From Avidesulfovibrio sp964369685 (GTDB lineage Bacteria > Desulfobacterota > Desulfovibrionia > Desulfovibrionales > Desulfovibrionaceae), in NCBI GenBank assembly GCA_964369685.1, contig CAYJFB010000018.1:1-41810 (forward strand): a DNA stretch of 41,810 nt, written 5' to 3'. The notes under the pieces were generated by a model that did no database searches, had not been told where the DNA came from, and saw only the letters and a program-made list of their open reading frames with translations. This document shows positions 1 to 7,833 of this stretch, in pieces. Both the position numbers and the translations under genes were made by a program. Numbering within the stretch: position 1 is the first letter of the stretch; each line of letters begins with the position of its first letter.

Positions 1-35
1 CTGGTGACGGTTGCGATATTTTGAATATTTTGCAT
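1..35 (-). CDS. Start of an unidentified gene, cut by the window edge
   Basis: On the minus strand an AAAGGAG ribosome-binding site (complement of about 42-48) precedes an ATG at 35-33 with six bases of spacing, and reading stays open to the window edge (MQNIQNIATVT...). A second ATG at 39-37 is too close to the site to be preferred. A TTGACA box (complement of 77-82) upstream could be part of its promoter, although the matching -10 is poor. It follows two phage-type genes on the same strand, so it is probably part of the same prophage fragment. Too little is visible to name it. Confidence 0.35.
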   Translation of the reverse strand, partial: MQNIQNIATVT

Positions 36-92
36 ACATACTCCTTTCAATAAAGGGTAAGGATTATTCCTTACTTTGTCAACATGCAAGAT

Positions 93-365
93 TTACAACA
101 TACCCTGTCGGGCATACGCCGTCCATGTTTTGGCAAAGTTCTTACGAAATCAATGCTCGCTTTCTTCTACGCCGCAGTGAGTGCATATTTTTGGCCAGCC
201 TCCATAAGCTTGCATAATTACCGCTTGAGTGGTGGCATTATCAAAAGCCACAGACGCGTATGTTCCATGCGCTTTGACGACACTGTCTCGCGCCTTGCCA
301 GCCTCAATTTCTGCCTTGTCTTCCATGCTACCGCTGTGAGTATGCTCAAGGAAGTCAGCAGGCAT
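93..365 (-). pseudogene. Short phage-type protein interrupted by an in-frame TGA
   Basis: The frame starts at ATG 365, runs 71 codons to a TGA at 152-150 and, if that TGA is read through, continues 18 codons to a TAA at 95-93. The middle contains SVAFDNATTQAVI followed by GGWPKIC. This resembles the conserved region of small phage/prophage proteins that carry a SVxFDDPxxxAVI...GGW signature (DUF6475-like, by memory). The residue replaced by TGA sits in EESEH-stop-FRKNF, where Trp would suit the surrounding aromatic pattern. The start overlaps the end of the upstream AlpA-like frame by 11 bases, as in coupled phage genes. It is either a decayed prophage gene or one read with TGA as Trp; decay is the simpler reading. 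Confidence 0.5.
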
Positions 366-594
366 GGGCTACGTCTTTTTCAGAGTCACAGTCACTGAAA
401 AGTATGTGCTTGGCTTCTTCTGCGGCGGCTTTATTGGCTTCAACACGTCATACGGTGGTGCGTTCAGAAAGCTTGATGGGTTTAGGGAATTTACCAGACT
501 TGCACCCTTCCCACCATGTACTTGTACCAACAGGAATCAGGGCAAGGACTTGGGGAAGGCGTAAAAAACCGGTTTGAGGAATTTGTGTATTCAT
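355..594 (-). pseudogene. AlpA-family phage regulator interrupted by an in-frame TGA
   Basis: Starting at ATG 594 the protein begins MNTQIPQTGFLRLPQVL and continues with VGTSTWWEGCKSGKFPKPIKL, then SERTTV. This is the typical AlpA/MerR-like helix-turn-helix of small prophage regulators: LRLxQVL, then STWW, then FPxPxKL. Family members continue TT(A/V)WRVED, but here the Trp codon is TGA at 450-448. Beyond it the same frame reads RVEANKAAAEEAK and stops at 357-355, giving about 79 residues if read through. Other Trp residues in the gene use TGG. Family assignment is firm. Whether the gene is dead, recoded or carries a sequence error cannot be decided here. Confidence 0.7.
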
Positions 595-759
595 AATAGG
601 TCTCTGATCCTGCAACAGAAAAAACGGCGCATCGATCTTTGAACGCTTAACTAAAGAAGATTTCACACATTAATAAAGATCGTATTGAAAGTTTTAGCTT
701 GTCTTTACCGGTGTTTTTTTGCAAGTTTAATTTCTACATTGAATACTTGGAGGATAAAG

Positions 760-2163
760 ATGTTGAATCCGTCAAAATTGCTGAAAAGAAAATTGGGACG
801 CATCGATTTTCATGCAACCACCTTGGGATTGGGCGGGCAAGGCACTATTCAAAAAACACCTTCAGGTGTTGACCCTGTGTCTATTATTATTAAGGCTTAT
901 GAGCTTGGCATAAATTATTTCGATACTTCCAATATGTATGAGAAAAGCCAATTGCATTTTGGTGCTGCTTTTAGGCAGCTTGGCTTAGTGCCCGGGCAAG
1001 CGAATTATAGTGAAGAAAAACGAGAAGCCATTTTTATTAATAGTAAAACATGCCTCCGCTTTGCGAATAGAGACACGTTTGTAGAAGATATATATTATCG
1101 AACGAATAATACCTATGGTTCCGGTAGTATTGATGATTTGAAGCGTAGTATGACCCAAATTTTTGGCGACGGTAAAGGCTATTATCCTAAGGAAGCCTAT
1201 ATCGATATGTTTATGATGCATTCCATTGACACCAAAGAAGATGTCGATGCGTTATACGAAGGTTATGACAACAAGCATCCTTCTGCGCGTGTGGGGACTT
1301 TTGCGGCTTTGCGTGATTATCGTGACGGCACCAATTTTACGGGTTTTAATCCTGACCATGAAAAGCTTATTCGGTATATTGGTTTTTCTGGTCATCTATC
1401 CCCGGAAATTATGATGTATATGATTCAAAAGGATGAGCACAATGCATTGGATGGCATGTTGGTTGCTATTAATCCAAATGATAAATTGTATTTTACTATG
1501 CAAAACAACGTCATTCCTGTAGCAAAAGCTAAAAATATTGCTGTGATCGGTATGAAAGTGTTTTCTAACGGCACCATGTACGGTCGTTTGCCTACATTCC
1601 CTTGGACGCCTGAAGAAAATATTTGTACCATTGGTGATGCTACTTTACCAAGCCATTTACCAATACAATATGCGTTAACAACGCCCGGCGTAGATATTGT
1701 TATTGTGGGGATAGGGTACTGTTCAGATGATAATACCAAGTGTCAACTGTACCAAAATCTTCTTGCCGCACAGGTTACTCCTGATGCTTTAACAGCAGAA
1801 CAGCGTCATGAAATAGAAGACATAACGAAACATATCCAAAATGGGCAGACCAATTATTTTCAAAGTGCTGCCAGAGCGTTATCTGCACCACAACGTTTAC
1901 AATCCAAAGTTACCCCTACTGATGAGGGGAGAAAAGTTTGTTTACAGTGGCACACGGCGTTTGCTGCCGGAGCGCCGCTTAAACAATATGAAATATGGCG
2001 TGATGGAAAAAAAATAGCAGAAATACCGCATCAACCGCAAACAGGTATGGAGCCTTTTACCTTTGAAGATCATTTGCACGATACAGCTATGCATGAATAC
2101 AGGATTGTCAGTGTTGATGCAGAAAATCATGTCGCCTCGAGCGAACGCATGCTGATTTTATGA
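760..2163 (+). CDS. Aldo/keto reductase with C-terminal fibronectin-III-like domain
   Basis: A 467-residue protein. ATG 760 is chosen because TTGGAGGAT lies just upstream with good spacing; an upstream in-frame ATG at 685 lacks such a site. Residues about 15-350 form an aldo/keto reductase barrel: LGLGGQGT near the start, Asp55 and Tyr60 in FDTSNMY, Lys96 in NSKTCLR and His154 in MMHSID make the catalytic tetrad, with IGFSGH and VIGMKVFSNG later. Such enzymes use NAD(P)H to reduce carbonyls; the substrate cannot be told. The last 95 or so residues (LSAPQRLQ..., LQWHTA, YEIWRDGKKIAEI, YRIVSVDAENHVASSE) look like a fibronectin type III fold, unusual for a cytosolic reductase. No signal peptide or ferredoxin cysteines are seen. 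It stands alone between the phage fragment and ilvC. Confidence 0.85.
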   Translation: MLNPSKLLKRKLGRIDFHATTLGLGGQGTIQKTPSGVDPVSIIIKAYELGINYFDTSNMYEKSQLHFGAAFRQLGLVPGQANYSEEKREAIFINSKTCLRFANRDTFVEDIYYRTNNTYGSGSIDDLKRSMTQIFGDGKGYYPKEAYIDMFMMHSIDTKEDVDALYEGYDNKHPSARVGTFAALRDYRDGTNFTGFNPDHEKLIRYIGFSGHLSPEIMMYMIQKDEHNALDGMLVAINPNDKLYFTMQNNVIPVAKAKNIAVIGMKVFSNGTMYGRLPTFPWTPEENICTIGDATLPSHLPIQYALTTPGVDIVIVGIGYCSDDNTKCQLYQNLLAAQVTPDALTAEQRHEIEDITKHIQNGQTNYFQSAARALSAPQRLQSKVTPTDEGRKVCLQWHTAFAAGAPLKQYEIWRDGKKIAEIPHQPQTGMEPFTFEDHLHDTAMHEYRIVSVDAENHVASSERMLIL

Positions 2164-2186
2164 GATCAATGATTTATTGACGTGAC

Positions 2187-2321
2187 AAAAGACTCTCAGA
2201 GCCGAAGAGCCTGCGGCGTAGAAAGAAGGACACGGGTGGCGAGCAGTGCCGTCATCCGTGTCCTTCTTTCTACGCCGCAGCGATAAGGGGGCTCGGGGGA
2301 GCTGAGCTCCCCCGAAAAAAA
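2187..2321 (-). repeat. Intergenic modular hairpin element, copy A
   Basis: Read on the minus strand after ilvC it has five parts. First is a T-run. Next is the hairpin CGGGGGAGCT / AGCTCCCCCG (2294-2303 and 2305-2314), then a second C5 run. Then comes a perfect 25-bp inverted repeat (2211-2235 with 2256-2280, 20-base loop) whose outer ends are CTGCGGCGTA. Last is GGCTCTGAGAGTCTTTT (complement of 2187-2203). The same parts in the same order recur near 21.6 kb and 30.0 kb with a different long hairpin in the middle. The position just after the ilvC stop suggests a 3'-end/termination role, but the T-run precedes rather than follows the G-rich hairpin. Confidence 0.75.
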
Positions 2322-2326
2322 GAAAC

Positions 2327-3316
2327 TTATTTTTTAAGCCAAGGCATGAGACCGCGGAGTTTTGCGCCCACGGTTTCGATGGGGTGTTCGGCTTCGAGTC
2401 TGCGACTGGCTTTGAAGGTGGGGTAGTTGGCTTGTGCTTCGAGGATGAAGTCACGAGCAAAGGTGCCGTTTTGAATTTCTGTCAACACTTGCTTCATGGC
2501 TTTACGGGTTTCATCGGTGATGATGCGAGAGCCGATACGGTAGTCACCAAACTCAGCGGTATCACTGATGGAATAGCGCATTTTGGCCATGCCGCCTTCG
2601 TGCAGCAAGTCAACAATCAGTTTCATTTCGTGGATACACTCAAAGTAAGCCATCTCGGGTTGGTAGCCGGCTTCAACCAGTGTGTCAAAACCTGCTTTAA
2701 TCAGCGCGGTCACACCGCCGCACAGCACGGCTTGTTCACCGAAAAGATCGGTTTCTGTTTCTTCACGGAACGATGTTTCAATCACGCCTGAACGTGTGCC
2801 GCCAACGCCTTTAGCATACGCCAAGGCTTTTTGCAGGGCTGTTCCGCTTGCGTCTTGGTGAATACTGACTAAGCACGGCACACCGCCGCCTTCAGTGAAC
2901 GTACGGCGGACAAGGTGCCCCGGGCCTTTCGGCGCAACAAGGAACACGTCAACATCTTTTGGCGGTTCGATCTGGCCAAAATGGATATTAAAACCGTGTG
3001 CAAAAAGCAACGATTTTTCGGCAGTCAAATACGGTGCAATGTCTTCACGATACACGCGAGCCTGATGTTGATCGGGCAACAAGATCATGATCATGTCAGC
3101 CGCTTTGGCCGCTTCGGCGACATTCATCGGTTCAAAACCGTGTTCTTTGGCAAGCGTATAGTTTGCACCGCCCGGGCGTTGCGCAACAATAACCTTCACA
3201 CCGGAATCGCGCAGGTTTTGAGCGTGCGCATGCCCTTGGCTTCCGTAACCGACAATCGCTACGGTTTTGCCTTTCAACACATCCAAATTGGCATCTTGAT
3301 CGTAATAGGCTTTCAT
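2327..3316 (-). CDS. ilvC: Ketol-acid reductoisomerase (NADP+), class I
   Basis: IlvC converts acetolactate or acetohydroxybutyrate to the dihydroxy acid using NADPH and Mg2+, the second step of valine, isoleucine and leucine synthesis. The 329-residue length is that of class I enzymes. GYGSQGHAHA at residues 23-32 is the dinucleotide-binding loop. APKGPGH, DLFGEQ and ECIHEMK carry the Lys, Asp and Glu residues of the metal/catalytic site. ATG 3316 is preceded by GGAAGGGA. The acetolactate synthase genes are not next to it in this window. A plausible promoter lies at 3413-3441 and the hairpin element copy A follows the stop. Confidence 0.97.
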   Translation of the reverse strand: MKAYYDQDANLDVLKGKTVAIVGYGSQGHAHAQNLRDSGVKVIVAQRPGGANYTLAKEHGFEPMNVAEAAKAADMIMILLPDQHQARVYREDIAPYLTAEKSLLFAHGFNIHFGQIEPPKDVDVFLVAPKGPGHLVRRTFTEGGGVPCLVSIHQDASGTALQKALAYAKGVGGTRSGVIETSFREETETDLFGEQAVLCGGVTALIKAGFDTLVEAGYQPEMAYFECIHEMKLIVDLLHEGGMAKMRYSISDTAEFGDYRIGSRIITDETRKAMKQVLTEIQNGTFARDFILEAQANYPTFKASRRLEAEHPIETVGAKLRGLMPWLKK

Positions 3317-3412
3317 GAAGTCCCTTCCATCTCACAAAAAAAGTTTTATTGTGTCATTCAACACATGACAGCGGCATTTCATCCAACAAAAAAATGCCAA
3401 ATAACGGCAAGA

Positions 3413-3441
3413 AATATTTCATTATCAACACACATTGTCAA
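3413..3441 (-). promoter_or_regulatory. Predicted sigma70-type promoter for ilvC
   Basis: On the minus strand TTGACA (complement of 3436-3441) is followed after 17 bases by AATATT (complement of 3413-3418), a four-of-six match to TATAAT. It would give an ilvC leader of about 90 bases. No attenuator or leader-peptide arrangement was evident downstream of it. Prediction only. Confidence 0.5.
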
Positions 3442-3510
3442 GTAAAAACACCACAAACAACATATACAATATAAACGCCCGTCCCAAAAGAAAGGAAGCG
3501 ATTTAAGCAC

Positions 3511-3539
3511 TTGACAGTATAAAAACGCGAAGTTATACA
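3511..3539 (+). promoter_or_regulatory. Strong predicted sigma70-type promoter ahead of the yceD-rpmF-fab run
   Basis: TTGACA at 3511-3516 and TATACA at 3534-3539 are separated by exactly 17 bases, nearly the consensus for the housekeeping sigma factor. The predicted start near 3546 leaves a leader of about 80 bases before yceD. The 310-base gap between ilvC and yceD otherwise holds only the two divergent promoters. Confidence 0.7.
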
Positions 3540-3627
3540 TGGGCGATTAGTCTTTGCATAATGCGTGTATGATGTGACACAATACCGTGTTACACACTAT
3601 ACGCTTGTTGCGTTTTTTTGGGGGATC

Positions 3628-4218
3628 ATGGATATGATCGACTCATGGGTGAATGTGCGTGAGATACCGAACGACGGTTTGACCATATTGTTGGATGATC
3701 CAAACGTGTGGGAAACCCCGTTACAAGAATTTGCCATTCCTTGTCGTATTTTGGAACCGTTGCAAGCCGAAATCTTTGTCTTGCCACAACAGGATGACGA
3801 CGGTTGTGCCGGTTGTCTTGTGCGCGGACGCTTGAAAGGAACGGTTGCCGTGCCTTGTACGTCTTGTGCAGAAGATGCGACGGTTTGTATCGACAGTTCT
3901 TTTGAAAGTTTTGAACCGTTTCCGCTTGAACCTTTTGGCGTGTCGTCCGTTGCCGTTGAAGACGCACAGCTCATTGGTGAAAGTATTGATGAGGCGGTCA
4001 CTCGAGTAGAACAGGGACAATGTCAAATCAATCCGGCCGCACTTGTTTGGCAGGAATTTGTGCTTGCTTTGCCGCAGAAACCTTTGTGTGATGCAAAGTG
4101 TGCGGGGTTGTGTTCTTTTTGTGGAGCCAATTTAAACCGTCAAGCCTGTTCTTGTATCGGTGAAGAGGGCGATCCTCGCTTGGCGGTGTTGCGCAATCTT
4201 ACAATTACCAAAAAATAA
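3628..4218 (+). CDS. YceD/DUF177 family protein
   Basis: A 196-residue member of the YceD (DUF177) family, found next to rpmF across bacteria; it has been linked to ribosome/23S rRNA maturation. Visible marks are CTSCAED in the middle and the C-terminal cysteine cluster CxxxCxGLCSFCGANLN, the usual ending of the family. ATG 3628 follows a G-rich stretch (GGGGGATC). An ATG at 3634 is possible, and the upstream in-frame extension to 3565 is rejected because it would read through the leader. It is the first gene after the promoter at 3511-3539 and lies 42 bases before rpmF. The exact molecular role is not visible from the sequence. Confidence 0.88.
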   Translation: MDMIDSWVNVREIPNDGLTILLDDPNVWETPLQEFAIPCRILEPLQAEIFVLPQQDDDGCAGCLVRGRLKGTVAVPCTSCAEDATVCIDSSFESFEPFPLEPFGVSSVAVEDAQLIGESIDEAVTRVEQGQCQINPAALVWQEFVLALPQKPLCDAKCAGLCSFCGANLNRQACSCIGEEGDPRLAVLRNLTITKK

Positions 4219-4260
4219 GCTCACAAATATACGATTTGTGACCAACAGAAGGAGGCCGCC

Positions 4261-4452
4261 GTGGCCGTACAACAAAATAAAAAATCTCGTTCCAGAAAAG
4301 GTATGCGTCGTTCTCACGATCGGGTCGCGATTCCCACCGTTGTTTATTGCAGCTGCGGTGAACCCACCATTCCTCACGCCGCATGTCCTTCTTGCGGTGT
4401 CTACAGAGGGCGTCAGGTTGTGAATGTGGCTTCTGCCGACGATTCAGAATAA
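4261..4452 (+). CDS. rpmF: Large ribosomal subunit protein bL32
   Basis: A 63-residue ribosomal protein starting at GTG 4261, with AAGGAGG just upstream. It has the typical basic start (MAVQQNKKSRSRKGMRRSHD) and a zinc-ribbon arrangement, CSC then CPSC. The yceD-rpmF-plsX order is the widely conserved arrangement linking ribosome production with lipid synthesis. A strong intrinsic terminator follows 20 bases after the stop. Confidence 0.97.
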   Translation: MAVQQNKKSRSRKGMRRSHDRVAIPTVVYCSCGEPTIPHAACPSCGVYRGRQVVNVASADDSE

Positions 4453-4471
4453 CCCGCTCCGCTTTTTTTGT

Positions 4472-4508
4472 GGCCGTCGACTTTTTTCGACGGCCTGCTC
4501 TTTTTTTG
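4472..4508 (+). terminator. Intrinsic terminator between rpmF and plsX
   Basis: Perfect 9-bp stem GGCCGTCGA (4472-4480) / TCGACGGCC (4487-4495) with a six-base loop, followed by TGCTCTTTTTTTG. It should end most yceD-rpmF transcripts, so plsX and the fab genes probably have either leakage or their own promoter in the next 90 bases. Confidence 0.85.
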
Positions 4509-4597
4509 TATACGATTTTTTGTATGTGAGTATGAGTGATTTCTTTGTGTGTCGGCAGCCATTTTTTGTAGGCTGTGTCACCGATGAGGTTTGATGC

Positions 4598-5650
4598 ATG
4601 TCTTTTGTTTCCGCTGAAAAAAGAATTCTTGCTGTTGATGCCATGGGCGGTGATTACGGTGTCTCTGTGGTTGTGCCCGGGGCTTTGCTTGCCGCACAAC
4701 AATTGGATGCGACGATTTTGCTTGTCGGCAAAAAAGACGTCATTCAAGACGAACTCGCCAACCATACCCCCTCGGGACTCGATGTCCATATTGTTCATGC
4801 GGAAGACGTGGCCGGCATGAATGAAAAACCTTCCGATATTTTGCGCCGTAAAAAAAATGCCTCTATTCAAGTTGCCTGTCGTCTCGTTCGTGACGGCGAA
4901 GCCCACGGGCTGATCAGCGCAGGCCATTCCGGAGCGTCGGTCGCTTGTGGCATGTTCATTCTCGGACGCATGCCGGGTGTGGAGCGCCCTGCTCTTGCAA
5001 CCGTCATGCCCACGGAAAAAGACCCCGTGTTGTTGCTTGATGTCGGGGCGACGGTCGATTGCAAGCCGCACCACCTTTTTCAATTTGGCTTGATGGGTGA
5101 GGCGTTTGCCTGTGACGTGCTTGAACGCGAAACACCGCGTGTCGGCCTTTTGAGCATCGGTGAAGAAGAAGGTAAAGGCAACTCCCTTGTCAAAGAAGCC
5201 TACGAATTGCTCAAACTTGCAAAACATATGCATTTTGTCGGCAATATCGAAGGCAGAGAAATGTTTACGGGCAACGTTGATGTTGTGGTTTGTGACGGCT
5301 TTGTCGGTAATATTGCACTTAAATTGAGCGAAGGTTTGAGTACGTCTTTGGCTCGAGTGCTTAAACGTTCGCTGTTGAATTCCGGTGTGTTGCCGAAATT
5401 TGGGACGTTTTTGGCTCGCAGTGCGTTCAAACGCTTTTCACAAGTTGTGGACTATGCCGAATATGGCGGCGCGCCTTTGCTTGGTTTACAAGGTGTTTCT
5501 ATTGTCTGTCATGGTTCATCAAATTCAAAAGCCATTTGCAACGCCATTCACATGGCCGACGTTTTTGTGCGTAAACAAACGAATCAACGCATGACAGAAA
5601 CCATTTGTGCCAACGAAGAATTGACTCGATACGGGCGTTCATCGTGTTGA
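4598..5650 (+). CDS. plsX: Phosphate acyltransferase PlsX
   Basis: PlsX transfers the acyl chain from acyl-ACP to phosphate, giving acyl-phosphate for PlsY in phospholipid synthesis; it is a peripheral membrane enzyme. The 350-residue protein has the signature AVDAMGGD near the start, SAGHSGA in the middle and VVVCDGFVGNIALKLSEG in the C-terminal half, and is of normal length. ATG 4598 is preceded by GATGAGG. It stands directly upstream of fabH, the usual context. The stop is TGA, showing that the host uses TGA as a normal stop. Confidence 0.96.
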   Translation: MSFVSAEKRILAVDAMGGDYGVSVVVPGALLAAQQLDATILLVGKKDVIQDELANHTPSGLDVHIVHAEDVAGMNEKPSDILRRKKNASIQVACRLVRDGEAHGLISAGHSGASVACGMFILGRMPGVERPALATVMPTEKDPVLLLDVGATVDCKPHHLFQFGLMGEAFACDVLERETPRVGLLSIGEEEGKGNSLVKEAYELLKLAKHMHFVGNIEGREMFTGNVDVVVCDGFVGNIALKLSEGLSTSLARVLKRSLLNSGVLPKFGTFLARSAFKRFSQVVDYAEYGGAPLLGLQGVSIVCHGSSNSKAICNAIHMADVFVRKQTNQRMTETICANEELTRYGRSSC

Positions 5651-5796
5651 ACCATGTGCACAGGCAACCTTGACCCGATTGCGATGGTCATTGTGCTGCT
5701 GCCTCTATTGAAGATGTTCCTTTTCGTTGAATATGTTTTTCATCAACACGTTTTTTACTGAAAATCAAACGTGTCTATAGTTTTTTTGGAGCAAGC

Positions 5797-6795
5797 ATGA
5801 CCCGTTTTCCCTTATATATTTCAGGCTTTGGTTCTTGTGTTCCCGAACGTCAGGTAACCAACAAAGACCTTGAAGCCTACGTGGATACCACCCATGACTG
5901 GATTGTTTCCCGAACAGGTATTGAAGCACGTCATGTTTTGGCTGCCGACCAAAGCGGTTCCGATTTGGCGACAGAAGCCTCGCTGCAAGCATTGCAACGC
6001 GTCGGTCTTACTTCCGAAGACCTGAGTCATATCATGCTTGCAACCTGCACACCGGATACCTTGTGCCCGGGCGATGCCTGCACGCTTGCACGCAAATTGA
6101 CGGCCAAACCGCGGATGGCTTTTGATCTCGGTGCGGCTTGTTCCGGCTTTATGTACGGTTTGCATGTTGGGCGCAGCTTATTGGTGACGGAACCGCAAAG
6201 TCGTGTGTTGCTTGCTTGTGTTGAAGCGCTGAGTCGCCGTATGAATTGGAAGGACCGGAGCAGTTGTGTGCTTTTCGGAGACGGCGCGGGCAGTGTTTTA
6301 TTGACAAAAGAACCGTTGCCACAGGCGAACGTGTCGGCACAGTTGTTGTCTTTGGATTTTGGGACAGACTGCCGATATGATGACTTGATTGTCGTCGGCG
6401 GCGGGACACAGCATGAATACCTTTTGGGCGAAACGATCCGTGAAGACTTTTTTCTCAGTTTGAAAGGCCGTGAAGTCTTTAAATTGGCTGTGCGTAATAT
6501 GGTGTCCGTTGCCAAGAGTGCCACGGAACAGGCCGGCTTGAATTTGAGTGATATCGATCTGCTTGTGCCGCATCAAGCGAATTTACGCATTATCGAAGCC
6601 GTGGGCGAACGACTCGATATCACGGGTGATCGCGTGTTTGTTAACGTCCAAAAATACGGCAACACCTCGGCGGCCTCCATTCCTTTGGCCTTGGCGGAAG
6701 CGTTGGAATCCAAACGCATTCAACCGGGTATGAAAGTACTTCTTGTCTCTTTTGGTGCCGGTTTGACGTGGAGCGGTGCGGTTTTACAATTCTAG
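5797..6795 (+). CDS. fabH: 3-oxoacyl-ACP synthase III
   Basis: FabH condenses an acyl-CoA primer with malonyl-ACP to start fatty-acid synthesis. The catalytic triad is visible: Cys115 in GAACSGFMYG, His in VPHQANLRI (about residue 258) and Asn in YGNTSAAS (about 288). The 332-residue length is normal. ATG 5797 follows TTGGAGCAAGC. The 146 bases between plsX and fabH contain no gene and no clear terminator. Confidence 0.97.
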   Translation: MTRFPLYISGFGSCVPERQVTNKDLEAYVDTTHDWIVSRTGIEARHVLAADQSGSDLATEASLQALQRVGLTSEDLSHIMLATCTPDTLCPGDACTLARKLTAKPRMAFDLGAACSGFMYGLHVGRSLLVTEPQSRVLLACVEALSRRMNWKDRSSCVLFGDGAGSVLLTKEPLPQANVSAQLLSLDFGTDCRYDDLIVVGGGTQHEYLLGETIREDFFLSLKGREVFKLAVRNMVSVAKSATEQAGLNLSDIDLLVPHQANLRIIEAVGERLDITGDRVFVNVQKYGNTSAASIPLALAEALESKRIQPGMKVLLVSFGAGLTWSGAVLQF

Positions 6796-7016
6796 TTGTT
6801 GTGTTGTCAGAGGCATGTGAGTGCCTTTTGCTGACCCAAAACCCTCTTGCCCCTCCACCCACAGCATGGAAACGCAAAGAGAAATACAAAAAGCGGTGCT
6901 TGACTTCTTGTATTTTGGGTTGTTTTCAGATACAAACACAGGCTATTGACTGTAATATATTGACAAAGAGGACAAAAACAGTTCTTGTGTTTTCGTAACG
7001 CATAAAGGGATTCTCC

Positions 7017-7760
7017 ATGAGTGAATTGATTTCAACAGCTTTGGTGACGGGCGGTTCTCGCGGAATCGGTCGTGCCGTTGCCGAAGGCTTGGCACGCGAC
7101 GGTTACCAAGTCTTACTGACGTATGTAAGCAAACCCGATGAAGCCGAAGCGGTTGCCGCAGGCATTGTCAAAAACGGTGGACAAGCACGCGCCTTGCGTT
7201 TGGACGTGGGCGATGCCGAGGCTGTCGTGGCCTTCTTTCAGTCTGAAATCAAAGAACGTGTCAAATTGGATGTCCTTGTCAACAATGCAGGCATCGTCAA
7301 AGACGGCTTGTTGTTGCGCATGAAAGACAGCGATTTTGAACAGGTGCTCAATGTCAATTTGCGCGGTGCGTTCCTTTGCCTGCGTGAAGCGGCCAAGCTC
7401 ATGACCAAACAACGCCACGGACGCATCATCAACATTGCCTCTGTTGTCGGCCAATCGGGCAACGCCGGACAAGCCAACTATGCAGCAGCAAAAGCCGGGA
7501 TGATCGGTATGACCAAATCCGCTGCCAAAGAACTTGCAGGACGCAACATCACCGTCAATACCGTCGCCCCCGGTTATATCGAAACCGATATGACCCAAGG
7601 ACTCAGCGACGCGGTTTGTAAAGCCATTACTACACAAATTCCCTTGGGACGAATCGGTACGCCCGAAGATGTGGCTGCGGCGGTCTCCTTTTTGGCGTCT
7701 TCCGGTGCCGCGTACATCACAGGACAAGTGCTTGCCGTCAACGGCGGCATGTATTGTTAG
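7017..7760 (+). CDS. fabG: 3-oxoacyl-ACP reductase
   Basis: FabG is the NADPH-dependent reductase of the elongation cycle. It is a classical short-chain dehydrogenase: TGGSRGIG at residues 11-18 for cofactor binding, NNAG at 89-92, and Ser142, Tyr155 and Lys159 as catalytic residues (SVVGQSGNAGQANYAAAK). Length is 247. The gene sits 220 bases after fabH in a gap without a gene, and acpP follows, so the assignment to fatty-acid synthesis rather than another SDR role rests on context as well as sequence. Confidence 0.96.
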   Translation: MSELISTALVTGGSRGIGRAVAEGLARDGYQVLLTYVSKPDEAEAVAAGIVKNGGQARALRLDVGDAEAVVAFFQSEIKERVKLDVLVNNAGIVKDGLLLRMKDSDFEQVLNVNLRGAFLCLREAAKLMTKQRHGRIINIASVVGQSGNAGQANYAAAKAGMIGMTKSAAKELAGRNITVNTVAPGYIETDMTQGLSDAVCKAITTQIPLGRIGTPEDVAAAVSFLASSGAAYITGQVLAVNGGMYC

Positions 7761-7833
7761 GGGCTTTTCCATAAGCACGCCGCTTGACCACTATAAACAT
7801 ATTATCTAAAAAAACACATTCTTGGAGGATACC

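Noticed and set aside
3354..3422. A 22-codon minus-strand frame (MKYFLPLFGIFLLDEMPLSCVE) as an ilvC leader peptide
   Set aside because: Its start lies between the predicted -35 and -10 of the ilvC promoter, it lacks a ribosome-binding site, and it is not notably rich in Ile, Leu and Val codons in a run.
4205..5233. A 342-codon open frame on the minus strand opposite rpmF and plsX
   Set aside because: It runs antisense through well-supported genes, has no family pattern and no ribosome-binding site; it follows from codon bias of plsX.
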